A stretch of 10,688 nt of DNA from DATCVA01 sp036567205 (GTDB lineage Bacteria; Pseudomonadota; Gammaproteobacteria; Burkholderiales; Burkholderiaceae_B). Under the pieces are notes generated by a model. It saw only the letters and a program-made list of their open reading frames with translations. It searched no databases and was not told the origin of the DNA. Position 1 is the stretch's first letter. Every line of letters starts with the position of its first letter. Below, piece after piece: positions 1-6,256 of the stretch. The stretch is taken from assembly GCA_036567205.1 (NCBI GenBank), contig DATCVA010000201.1, positions 1-10,688 of the forward strand, read 5' to 3'. Position numbers and translations under genes: made by a program.

Positions 1-947
1 TAAATGATCTCGCCGATAATGCCGCGTCGGAAAGCCAATACGCACAGAATAAAAATAAGACCGATAACAATGGTTACCGACTGGCCCAGCACCATGAACC
101 ACTCGATACCAGTGGCTTGGCTAAGCGTGCGGCCGAATGCACCGACTTTGTTCTCGAGAATGACAATGATGATGGCGCCCACCACGGGGCCGACAAAAGT
201 ACCCAGGCCGCCGATTAGCGTCATTAGAATGACCATGCCCGACATTTGCCAGGTGGCATCCGACAGGGTTGCCGATACAAAGATTAGAGCCTTGGTGGAT
301 CCGGCCAGGCCGGCCAGTGCAGCGGAGATGACAAAAACCAGAAGCTTGAAATTGTCGACGTTATAGCCCAGCGAAATGGCTCTGGGTTCGTTTTCGCGAA
401 TAGCTTTGAGCACCTGCCCAAACGGCGAATTGATTGTGCGCCAGCAAAGAGCAAAACCCAAGAAGAAAATAACCATGACCACATAGTAAAGCGTGAGGTC
501 GTTACTAAGGTCCAACCCAAAGAGCTCGCCGCGTGGAATGCTTTGGAGTCCGTCTTCCCCGTGAGTAAAAGGGGCCTGTAAAAAATAGAAGTACACCATT
601 TGAGCCATGGCAAGAGTAATCATGGCAAAGTAAATGCCGCTGCGGCGAATGGCCAGGGCACCCATGATCAAGCCCAGAATGGCGGCTACACCGGCGCCGA
701 ACATCAGGCCGACTATGGTTGGTACACCCCAGACGGTTAGCGCATGGCCTGTTGCGTAAGCAGCGCTGCCCAGAAAGGCTGCATGCCCGAACGACAGCAA
801 GCCGGTGTATCCGAGCAATAGATTGAAAGCACAGGCAAACAGTGCATAGCACATGACCTTCATGACGAAAATGGGATAGGCCCCGATTGCCGGTAGTAAG
901 GCAATGAGTATCGCAACGATCAAGTAGCCTGTTAATTGACGATTCAT
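1..947 (-). CDS. livM: Branched-chain amino acid-type ABC transporter permease LivM (C-terminus off window)
   Basis: Second inner-membrane permease of a HAAT-family uptake system; it pairs with LivH to form the channel. The reading frame opened by the ATG at 947 is free of stops to the left edge, giving 315 residues without a stop codon. LivM proteins are usually about 300-340 residues, so probably only the tail is missing. Residues 41-57 contain the LivM hallmark FNLLLGYTGLLSFGHAA. The rest is a run of hydrophobic membrane segments, with the cytoplasmic coupling loop around LKAIRENEPRAISLGYN. The start ATG overlaps the livH stop as ATGA, which argues for translational coupling, and GGGAAAGAGAA just upstream serves as ribosome binding site. 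It is the last visible gene of the operon. Family assignment is secure; substrate is unknown. Confidence 0.95.
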   Translation of the reverse strand, partial: MNRQLTGYLIVAILIALLPAIGAYPIFVMKVMCYALFACAFNLLLGYTGLLSFGHAAFLGSAAYATGHALTVWGVPTIVGLMFGAGVAAILGLIMGALAIRRSGIYFAMITLAMAQMVYFYFLQAPFTHGEDGLQSIPRGELFGLDLSNDLTLYYVVMVIFFLGFALCWRTINSPFGQVLKAIRENEPRAISLGYNVDNFKLLVFVISAALAGLAGSTKALIFVSATLSDATWQMSGMVILMTLIGGLGTFVGPVVGAIIIVILENKVGAFGRTLSQATGIEWFMVLGQSVTIVIGLIFILCVLAFRRGIIGEII

Positions 948-1831
948 TTCTCTTTCCCGAATAAGCCGGCAGGACGAAGCAGCAGCACGATGACCATAAT
1001 GATAAATACAACGGTGTTCGATGCTTCGGGCCAGAAAACTTTTGTGAAGCCTTCGATTACGCCCAGGCCCAGGCCGGTTACGATGGAACCGAGTATAGAG
1101 CCCATGCCGCCGATAACCACCACGGCAAAGACCACAATAATAAGATGGGAGCCCATAAGCGGCGAGACTTGTGAAATAGGCGCCGCCAGTACTCCCGCAA
1201 AGCCTGCCAGTGCGACGCCAAATCCGTAGGTAAGGGTGACGATCAGGGGCACGTTAATGCCAAAGGCTTCGACCAGCCTGGGATTTTCCGTTCCGGCGCG
1301 CAGCACCGCCCCGAGGCGTGTTTTTTCGATGAGAAACCAGGTCAGCAGGCATATGGCAAGCGAGGCGAGCACGACCCAGGCGCGATAGATGGGTAAATAC
1401 ATAAACCCGAGGTTTACGACGCCCTGCAATAGGGCGGGTGTTGGGTAGCTTTGCCCCGATACGCCATAGAAGCTGCGGAAGACGCCTTCAACCACCAGGG
1501 TCAGGCCGAACGTTAGTAAAAGACCGTATAGGTGATCGAGCTTGTACAGAGGCTTGAGAAGAGTGCGTTCAACGATGATGCCGAACAGGCCAACGATGAG
1601 TGGCGCAAAAAGCAGCATTAACCAGTAATTAAGGCCCAGGTAATTTAAACCCATCCATGCTACGAATGCTCCCAGCATGTACAGGGCGCCGTGAGCGAAG
1701 TTAATGACGTTGAGGAGGCCAAATATGATGGCCAGCCCAAGGGACAGTACAGCGTAAAAGGAACCGTTTACCAGCCCCAGCAGCAACTGCCCCAATAAGG
1801 CCTGGATAGGAATACCGAATAATTCAGTCAT
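944..1831 (-). CDS. livH: Branched-chain amino acid-type ABC transporter permease LivH
   Basis: Inner-membrane permease of the HAAT uptake system and partner of LivM. It has 295 residues, normal for the family, and is strongly hydrophobic throughout. The LivH hallmark GLLNVINFAHG lies at residues 38-48, the coupling-helix motif GAVLRAGTENPRLVEAFG in the middle, and the typical tail LLRPAGLFG at the C-terminus. I chose the ATG at 1831 (MTELFGIPIQ) rather than the in-frame TTG at 1852, because the seven extra residues are not family-like. No strong ribosome binding site is visible, only a GGA about 11 bases upstream. The stop codon overlaps livM's start. It lies 102 bp after the binding-protein gene, the widest gap inside the operon. 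Confidence 0.95.
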   Translation of the reverse strand: MTELFGIPIQALLGQLLLGLVNGSFYAVLSLGLAIIFGLLNVINFAHGALYMLGAFVAWMGLNYLGLNYWLMLLFAPLIVGLFGIIVERTLLKPLYKLDHLYGLLLTFGLTLVVEGVFRSFYGVSGQSYPTPALLQGVVNLGFMYLPIYRAWVVLASLAICLLTWFLIEKTRLGAVLRAGTENPRLVEAFGINVPLIVTLTYGFGVALAGFAGVLAAPISQVSPLMGSHLIIVVFAVVVIGGMGSILGSIVTGLGLGVIEGFTKVFWPEASNTVVFIIMVIVLLLRPAGLFGKEK

Positions 1832-1885
1832 TTTCGAAGGAATCCATGACAAGACATATTGTGTGTCTACATCCTAAAAGGGGCG

Positions 1886-1913
1886 GCAGCCCGGCTTTTG
1901 GCCAGGCGCCGGC
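1886..1913 (-). other. Imperfect stem-loop between the binding-protein gene and livH
   Basis: On the transcribed strand AGGCCGGC and GCCGGGCT can pair as an 8-bp, GC-rich stem with one mismatch around a 12-base loop. A TTTT lies about 8 bases beyond the stem rather than directly after it. Such stem-loops often follow the binding-protein gene in ABC operons, where they protect its mRNA or attenuate the permease genes. That role here is inference; as an intrinsic terminator it is poor. Confidence 0.3.
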
Positions 1914-1933
1914 CTCTTTGGTATGACAAGAAC

Positions 1934-3145
1934 TTATTTTTTAATGTATTTGCAAGTGGACTCGGCAAGAGATACATAGACCTCGTTGCCCGGCAGTGTG
2001 GAGACGATGTTGTAGTAGTCCCATGGTTTTTTGGATTCAGATGGTTTTTTGACTTGTGCAAGATACATGTCGTAGATCATGCGGCCATCTTCACGAACAA
2101 CGCCATTTTTTGTAAAAAAGTCGTTGATTTTGTTGCTTTTCATCCATTTCATAAGTGCGTCGCCGTCATCGGTGCCGGTTTCCTTCACACCTTTCAGGTA
2201 GAACGCTGTGCTGGAATAGTCGGCAGCCTGCACGAAGGACGGCATGCGTTTGTGCTGATCGAAGAAGCGTTGGGCCCACTTGCGCGAAGCGTCGTCCTGA
2301 TCCCAGTACCAGCCTGTGGTCAGGTACATGCCCTGTGTGGCGTCAAGGCCCAGAGCATGGACGTCATTAATGAACACAAGCAGGCCGGCCAGGTTCATGG
2401 TTTGTGTAACGCCAAACTCTTTGGCTGCCTTGACGGAATTGACGAAATCGCCGCCAGCGTTGGCCAGGCCTAGAATTTTCGCGCCGGAAGACTGGGCTTG
2501 AAGCATAAAGGACGAGAAGTCGGTATTGCCCAGCGGAACGCGCACGGCGCCTTTAACCGTACCGCCAGCTTTCTTGACGACCTCGGCCGTGTCGCGCTCG
2601 AGTGAGTGGCCGAATGCATAGTCGGCTGTTATGAAGAACCAGTCTTTACCGCCCTGTTTAACGACAGCTCCGCCGGTGCCACGGGCCAGGGCGATTGTGT
2701 CGTAGGCATAGTGAATGGTGTAGGGCGTGCATTGCGAGTTGGTCAGGTTCGACGAGCCGGCTCCGATGGAGATAAAGGGTTTTTTCTTTTCTGCTGCCAG
2801 AGCGGCCATGGCGAGCGATGTGGATGAGTTTGTGCCGCCAATCAGCAGGTCGATTTTTTGTTCGTCGAACCATTCGCGTGCGCGGGCCGACGCAATGTCG
2901 GCCTTGTTTTGGTGGTCGGCGTAGATAAATTCAATTTTTTTGCCATTGATTTGTCCGCCCGCATCGTCGATTGCCATGCGGATCGAGTCGGCGCCCGCCT
3001 TGCCGTCGAGGTCGGAGTACACGCTGGACATGTCGGTGAGAAAGCCGATGCGAATCACATCATCAGATATGCCGGCGGCTTGGCTGGGAGCTGTAAGGCC
3101 GAGACCTGCAACAACAAAAGCGGCGGATAGGGTACGCAGTTTCAT
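1934..3145 (-). CDS. Periplasmic substrate-binding protein of HAAT-type ABC transporter
   Basis: Periplasmic ligand receptor (Peripla_BP_6 / type I periplasmic-binding fold) delivering substrate to LivHM. It has 403 residues. The N-terminus MKLRTLSAAF... is a signal peptide with a likely cut after SQA (residue 23) or the following Ala. The mature protein opens with DDVIRIGFLTDMSS, typical of the family, followed by IRMAIDDAGG and the ligand-cleft stretch GGTNSSTSLA. Two Cys remain in the mature chain, C139 (NSQCTPY) and C398 (ESTCKY), plausibly a disulfide. The start has a good AAGGAG ribosome binding site, 43 bp after livF. It resembles binding proteins of the betaproteobacterial and Rhodopseudomonas type that take up amino acids, amides or aromatic acids; the ligand cannot be deduced here, so no symbol is given. 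Confidence 0.93.
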   Translation of the reverse strand: MKLRTLSAAFVVAGLGLTAPSQAAGISDDVIRIGFLTDMSSVYSDLDGKAGADSIRMAIDDAGGQINGKKIEFIYADHQNKADIASARAREWFDEQKIDLLIGGTNSSTSLAMAALAAEKKKPFISIGAGSSNLTNSQCTPYTIHYAYDTIALARGTGGAVVKQGGKDWFFITADYAFGHSLERDTAEVVKKAGGTVKGAVRVPLGNTDFSSFMLQAQSSGAKILGLANAGGDFVNSVKAAKEFGVTQTMNLAGLLVFINDVHALGLDATQGMYLTTGWYWDQDDASRKWAQRFFDQHKRMPSFVQAADYSSTAFYLKGVKETGTDDGDALMKWMKSNKINDFFTKNGVVREDGRMIYDMYLAQVKKPSESKKPWDYYNIVSTLPGNEVYVSLAESTCKYIKK

Positions 3146-3162
3146 TAAGCTTCTCCTTTTTG

Positions 3163-3176
3163 GAACCGGTCGGTTC
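3163..3176 (-). other. Short dyad GAACCG-AC-CGGTTC upstream of the binding-protein gene
   Basis: A 14-bp near-palindrome lies in the 43-bp livF/binding-protein gap, just upstream of the ribosome binding site. In RNA it would form a 5-bp stem with a GACC tetraloop. It could be an mRNA segment boundary or an operator for an internal promoter; nothing in the sequence separates these. Confidence 0.25.
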
Positions 3177-3188
3177 GTTTTGTTGTGT

Positions 3189-3902
3189 TTAAACGCCCAA
3201 TAGGGTGTTAAGCACTTCTTGCTTGGCTGGCAATTCAGCCGAGTTAAATTGCTCTACGATTTGGCCGTGTTCCATGACATAGAAACGGTCGGCCAGCGGG
3301 GCGGCAAAGTGAAAATTTTGTTCGACCATGACAATGGTGTAACCTTTTTCTTTAAGTGCTTTGATCATTCGGGCCAGTGCCTGGACAATGACCGGTGCAA
3401 GCCCTTCAGAAATTTCGTCAAGTAACAGCAGGTTGGCGCCCGTGCGCAATATGCGTGCGACAGCAAGCATTTGCTGTTCGCCGCCCGACAAGCGGGTGCC
3501 AGGCGAATGCTTGCGTTCTTCGAGGTTGGGGAACATGTCGTAAATTTCGGCCAGCGACATGCCTCCGCCTAGCGTCGTGCCAACAGCGGGAGGCAGAAGC
3601 AGATTTTCCTCGCATGACAAGCCGGCAAAAATTCCGCGCTCTTCAGGGCAGTAGCCTATGCCCAGGTGCGCCACTTTATGAGTGGGCAAATGAATGGATT
3701 CCGTGCCCCTGATACGGATGGAACCTTTGCGTGCCCCGGTCAGGCCCAGCATGGCGCGCAGCGTTGTTGTGCGGCCCGAGCCGTTACGCCCCAGCAGAGT
3801 CACGACTTCGCCTTGGGAAACGTTAAGGTTGACGCCATGGAGTACATGAGATTCCCCGTACCAGGCGTGCAGATCGGAGATTTCGAGAGCAGGGGTGGCC
3901 AT
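3189..3902 (-). CDS. livF: ABC transporter ATP-binding protein LivF (Walker A Lys replaced by Arg)
   Basis: Cytoplasmic ATPase subunit of the HAAT transporter, 237 residues, normal LivF length. Visible motifs are Walker A GRNGSGRTT (residues 38-46), the Q-loop region with Glu (PEERGIF, 86-92), signature LSGGE (138-142), Walker B LLLLDE (158-163) and the switch region MVEQN with Gln195 in place of His, as is usual for LivF. Walker A carries Arg44 (codon at 3771-3773) where nearly all ABC ATPases have Lys. I recall related LivF proteins of Burkholderiales with the same change, so it may be a subfamily trait, with LivG supplying the canonical site. The ATG at 3902 shares its first base with the livG stop (TAATG), and AAGGGG is a good ribosome binding site. 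Confidence 0.95.
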   Translation of the reverse strand: MATPALEISDLHAWYGESHVLHGVNLNVSQGEVVTLLGRNGSGRTTTLRAMLGLTGARKGSIRIRGTESIHLPTHKVAHLGIGYCPEERGIFAGLSCEENLLLPPAVGTTLGGGMSLAEIYDMFPNLEERKHSPGTRLSGGEQQMLAVARILRTGANLLLLDEISEGLAPVIVQALARMIKALKEKGYTIVMVEQNFHFAAPLADRFYVMEHGQIVEQFNSAELPAKQEVLNTLLGV

Positions 3903-4672
3903 TAGTGTGCCCCTTGGAGTTCGCCGTGGGTAGTGCCCATATAGGCCTGCATGACAGCGGCATTATTTGAAACTTCCTGATAATTACCTTCGGCCAGAAC
4001 CGAGCCGCGCGCCAGCACGGTAATTCGATCGGCAATTGAAGAGACGACTTTCATATTGTGTTCAACCATAAGGATGGTACGTCCCACACTGACTTTTTTA
4101 ATGAGTTGGGTAACGCGGTCGACGTCTTCGTGGCCCATACCTTGCGTAGGTTCATCCAGAAGCATGACCTCGGGATCCATGGCCAGTGTCGTTGCGATTT
4201 CGAGTGCCCGTTTGCGCCCATAGGGAAGATTGACGGTGAGCTCGTTGGCGAACGCGGCGAGATCGACTTCTTTGAGCAGGTCCAGGGCGGTGCCATTAAG
4301 GCGATTCAAGGTTCGGTCGCTACGCCAGAACTGATACGACTGGCCTGTGCTGCGCTGGAGGCCAATGCGTACATTTTCAAGAAGAGTAAGCTGCGGGAAG
4401 ACGGCGGAAATCTGGAAGGACCGGATGATTCCGCGACGTGCGATTTGGGCCGGCTTATCTTTTGTTATTTCGGTACCCGCAAAGAGAATGGTGCCCGACG
4501 TTGGTGTTAGAAATTTGGTCAGTAAATTAAAAAAAGTGGTCTTGCCCGCGCCATTAGGCCCGATCAGCGCATGAATGTGGCCGCGTTTGACTTGCAGACT
4601 GACGTCGCTGACAGCGACAAACCCTCGAAACTCTTTAACCAGATTTTTGGTCTCTAATATGTATTCGCTCAT
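3902..4672 (-). CDS. livG: ABC transporter ATP-binding protein LivG
   Basis: Cytoplasmic ATPase subunit that forms the heterodimer with LivF. It has 256 residues. Walker A is canonical, GPNGAGKT (38-45, Lys44). The Q-loop Gln is residue 87 in RSFQIS. The signature is the LivG-type variant LPYGRKRALEIA (149-160), where LivG proteins usually read L-x-YGQQRRLEIA. Walker B MLLDEP spans 170-175 and the switch His205 lies in MVEHN. I chose the ATG at 4672 (MSEYILETKNL) over the in-frame TTG at 4681, which adds only MAG; neither has a strong ribosome binding site. This is the first gene of the operon, separated from nth by 178 bp, so the operon promoter should lie in that gap. Confidence 0.95.
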   Translation of the reverse strand: MSEYILETKNLVKEFRGFVAVSDVSLQVKRGHIHALIGPNGAGKTTFFNLLTKFLTPTSGTILFAGTEITKDKPAQIARRGIIRSFQISAVFPQLTLLENVRIGLQRSTGQSYQFWRSDRTLNRLNGTALDLLKEVDLAAFANELTVNLPYGRKRALEIATTLAMDPEVMLLDEPTQGMGHEDVDRVTQLIKKVSVGRTILMVEHNMKVVSSIADRITVLARGSVLAEGNYQEVSNNAAVMQAYMGTTHGELQGAH

Positions 4673-4744
4673 GCCAGCCAACTAGTTCATAAGTAGTTAT
4701 TGGGTTAGGCTTGAAGTATGCAAGGTTTCTTTGCACTGCACTAT

Positions 4745-4776
4745 GCGGGTTTGTCATAGGTCTATGGAAAACCCGC
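4745..4776. promoter_or_regulatory. 32-bp interrupted dyad upstream of livG (possible operator)
   Basis: The arms GCGGGTTT/AAACCCGC (8 bp, perfect) enclose CATAG/CTATG (5 bp, perfect), all about one centre at 4760.5, so 13 of 16 pairs match. Neither side is followed by a T-run, so a terminator for nth is unlikely. It sits about 70 bp upstream of livG, a plausible place for a regulator of the liv operon. Further down, TTGCAT followed 17 bases later by ATAACT is a weak promoter-like pair. The binding role is inferred. Confidence 0.4.
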
Positions 4777-4850
4777 AAGGGGGCATGGGTCGTAGCGTTA
4801 TGAGACTGATGTAACGCCGGGCTGTTGGTTTCAATGGCGGCCCGTGCCGT

Positions 4851-5489
4851 TTAAGCAAGACGGGTTTTATGCTTGTATTCACACAGGTCGGCAATGCCGC
4901 ATTGTGGGCATTTGGGTGTGCGCGCAACGCAAACATAGCGGCCGTGTAAAAGAATCCAGTGATGGGCATCCAGTAAATATTTTTTGGGTATGGTTTTTTC
5001 GAGTTTTCTTTCAACTTCGAGCACGGTTTTTCCAGGTGCCAGGCCTGTACGGTTTGCAACCCGGAAAATATGAGTATCTACTGCTATGGTTGGATGGCCA
5101 AAAGCGGTGTTCAGGACAACGTTGGCTGTTTTGCGCCCTACGCCGGGCAGCGCTTCTAAAGAGGCTCTGTCGCTAGGAACCTGTCCTTGATGCCGTTCCA
5201 GCAAAATTTCGCACGTTTTAATAACATTCTTGGCTTTTGTTTTGTATAGACCGATGGTTCTTACATAGTCGGTCAAGGCCTCCAGGCCCAGCGCTAGCAA
5301 GCCTTCGGGCGTGCCGTGATCAGGAAAAAACTTGGCCGTGGCAATATTGACCGATCTGTCTGTGGCCTGTGCCGACAGAATGACGGCTATAAGCAACTGG
5401 AAGGGGCTGTCGTAATTAAGTTCGGTGGTGGGCGACGGATTGGCAGCCCGCAATCGGGCAAAAATTTCGTGGCGTTTAATGTTGTTCAT
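4851..5489 (-). CDS. nth: Endonuclease III (DNA glycosylase / AP lyase)
   Basis: Base-excision repair enzyme that removes oxidised pyrimidines and cleaves the abasic site. It has 212 residues (211 in E. coli) and keeps the E. coli numbering of key residues. The helix-hairpin-helix LPGVGRKTANVV holds catalytic Lys120, and Asp138 lies in TIAVDTHIFRV. The [4Fe-4S] loop is C187-x6-C194-x2-C197-x5-C203. The frame is open further upstream, but those residues do not look like Nth, so the ATG at 5489 (MNNIKRHEIF) is chosen. It has no clear ribosome binding site of its own and overlaps the end of rnfB by 14 bp, so translation is probably coupled. The rnfB-nth pairing recurs in betaproteobacteria. Confidence 0.97.
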   Translation of the reverse strand: MNNIKRHEIFARLRAANPSPTTELNYDSPFQLLIAVILSAQATDRSVNIATAKFFPDHGTPEGLLALGLEALTDYVRTIGLYKTKAKNVIKTCEILLERHQGQVPSDRASLEALPGVGRKTANVVLNTAFGHPTIAVDTHIFRVANRTGLAPGKTVLEVERKLEKTIPKKYLLDAHHWILLHGRYVCVARTPKCPQCGIADLCEYKHKTRLA

Positions 5490-6153
5490 GCGGCTTAAGA
5501 GGCGGGTCTTGTTCGTTATTGGTTTGTGCTGCGTGTCCGAGTCGACGTGCGCGCGCGCGCGCCAACGCATCGGCGATTACTTGTTGTTTGGCGGCTGCGT
5601 CGCCGGGGGCGGCAACTGCCGCTTTGTTTGATAGCGTTCTGGCAGCCAACGACGAAGTTTCCGGATGCAGCATGTCTAGCCGTTTTTGCCGCTTTTGATG
5701 ATGAATGCGTGCTGCCCGGGCGTCTTCCGGCGTCCACTCACGTTGAGCGGGCTCCATCGTAATGCAATCGACGGGGCATGGCGCAATACACAGATCGCAG
5801 CCCGTGCATAGGCCGGCAACGACGGTGTGCATCAATTTGTTGGCGCCAACAATGGCATCGACAGGGCAGGCCTGTATGCACAGGGTGCAGCCTATGCAAT
5901 GCGCTTCGTCAATAACGGCAACCATTAAAGGCATATGCTCGCCGCATTCGACATCCAGCGGCAGCTCGGCTTTATTCAGCAGCGCGGCAAGAGCGCGTAT
6001 GCCTGTTTGGCCGCCGGGCGGGCAACGGTTAATAGCTTCGCCGTCAACCGCCAGCGCCTGGGCATAGGGACGGCAGCCGTCGTAGCCGCATTTGGTGCAT
6101 TGCGTTTGCGGAAGCAACGCATCAATACGATCAATAAGCAATTCAGGAGACAT
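5476..6153 (-). CDS. rnfB: RnfB-like iron-sulfur ferredoxin without membrane anchor
   Basis: Electron carrier of 225 residues with three FeS cluster sites. An N-terminal FeS domain of RnfB type has C19-x2-C22-x4-C27-x16-C44 (CTKCGYDGCRPYA). It is followed by two ferredoxin [4Fe-4S] motifs, C86-x2-C89-x2-C92-x3-C96P and C116-x2-C119-x2-C122-x3-C126P. Membrane-bound RnfB starts with a transmembrane helix; this protein begins MSPELLIDRIDALLPQTQC with none, and no other rnf genes are nearby, so it probably acts as a soluble ferredoxin. The last 80 or so residues are charged, Ala/Arg-rich and likely disordered. Physiological partners are unknown; the link to nth suggests FeS redox or cluster supply, which is inference. 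Start at the ATG 6153; the ribosome binding site is weak. Confidence 0.92.
   Translation of the reverse strand: MSPELLIDRIDALLPQTQCTKCGYDGCRPYAQALAVDGEAINRCPPGGQTGIRALAALLNKAELPLDVECGEHMPLMVAVIDEAHCIGCTLCIQACPVDAIVGANKLMHTVVAGLCTGCDLCIAPCPVDCITMEPAQREWTPEDARAARIHHQKRQKRLDMLHPETSSLAARTLSNKAAVAAPGDAAAKQQVIADALARARARRLGHAAQTNNEQDPPLKPHEQH
5545..5562. repeat. Alternating purine-pyrimidine tract with (GC)7
   Basis: Eighteen bases of strict purine-pyrimidine alternation, with an uninterrupted (GC)7 at 5549-5562. It encodes the ARARAR part of the RnfB tail, 56 bp upstream of the nth start codon. Such tracts can slip during replication or adopt Z-form; either effect here is only a possibility. Confidence 0.7.
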
Positions 6154-6201
6154 AAGGCTAGAAGGTGAGCCGTGAGACTCAAGTAAATATGCAGGTGAAC
6201 G

Positions 6202-6237
6202 ATTCGGGGCCAGGCCTTGTCAGACCTGGCCCCGAAT
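6202..6237. terminator. Perfect 13-bp stem-loop after phaZ
   Basis: The arms ATTCGGGGCCAGG (6202-6214) and CCTGGCCCCGAAT (6225-6237) pair perfectly around a 10-base loop. The stem lies 20 bp after the phaZ stop and about 50 bp before rnfB. The stability suits a transcription terminator or mRNA 3'-end stabiliser, but no long T-run follows on the minus strand (AATCGTTCACC), so efficient intrinsic termination is doubtful and read-through into rnfB is possible. Confidence 0.5.
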
Positions 6238-6256
6238 TTCGTTCCCGAGTTCGGCT

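Noticed and set aside
1..947. Possible frameshifted or broken livM
   Set aside because: Reading the frame from the ATG at 947 gives an uninterrupted LivM to the window edge; it merely lacks a stop inside the window.
505..1011. 168-codon open frame on the minus strand over livM and the livM/livH junction
   Set aside because: Out-of-frame shadow of livM and livH; composition (Cys, His, Arg rich) is not protein-like, and the correct frame encodes clear LivM.
1859..2473. 204-codon open frame on the plus strand
   Set aside because: Antisense to the end of the binding-protein gene, with no family-like motifs; the minus-strand gene explains the region.
4058..4510. 150-codon open frame on the plus strand
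   Set aside because: Antisense shadow of livG.
4801..4850. Intrinsic terminator after nth (CGGGC ... GCCCG)
   Set aside because: Only a 5-bp stem with a 17-base loop and no T-run.
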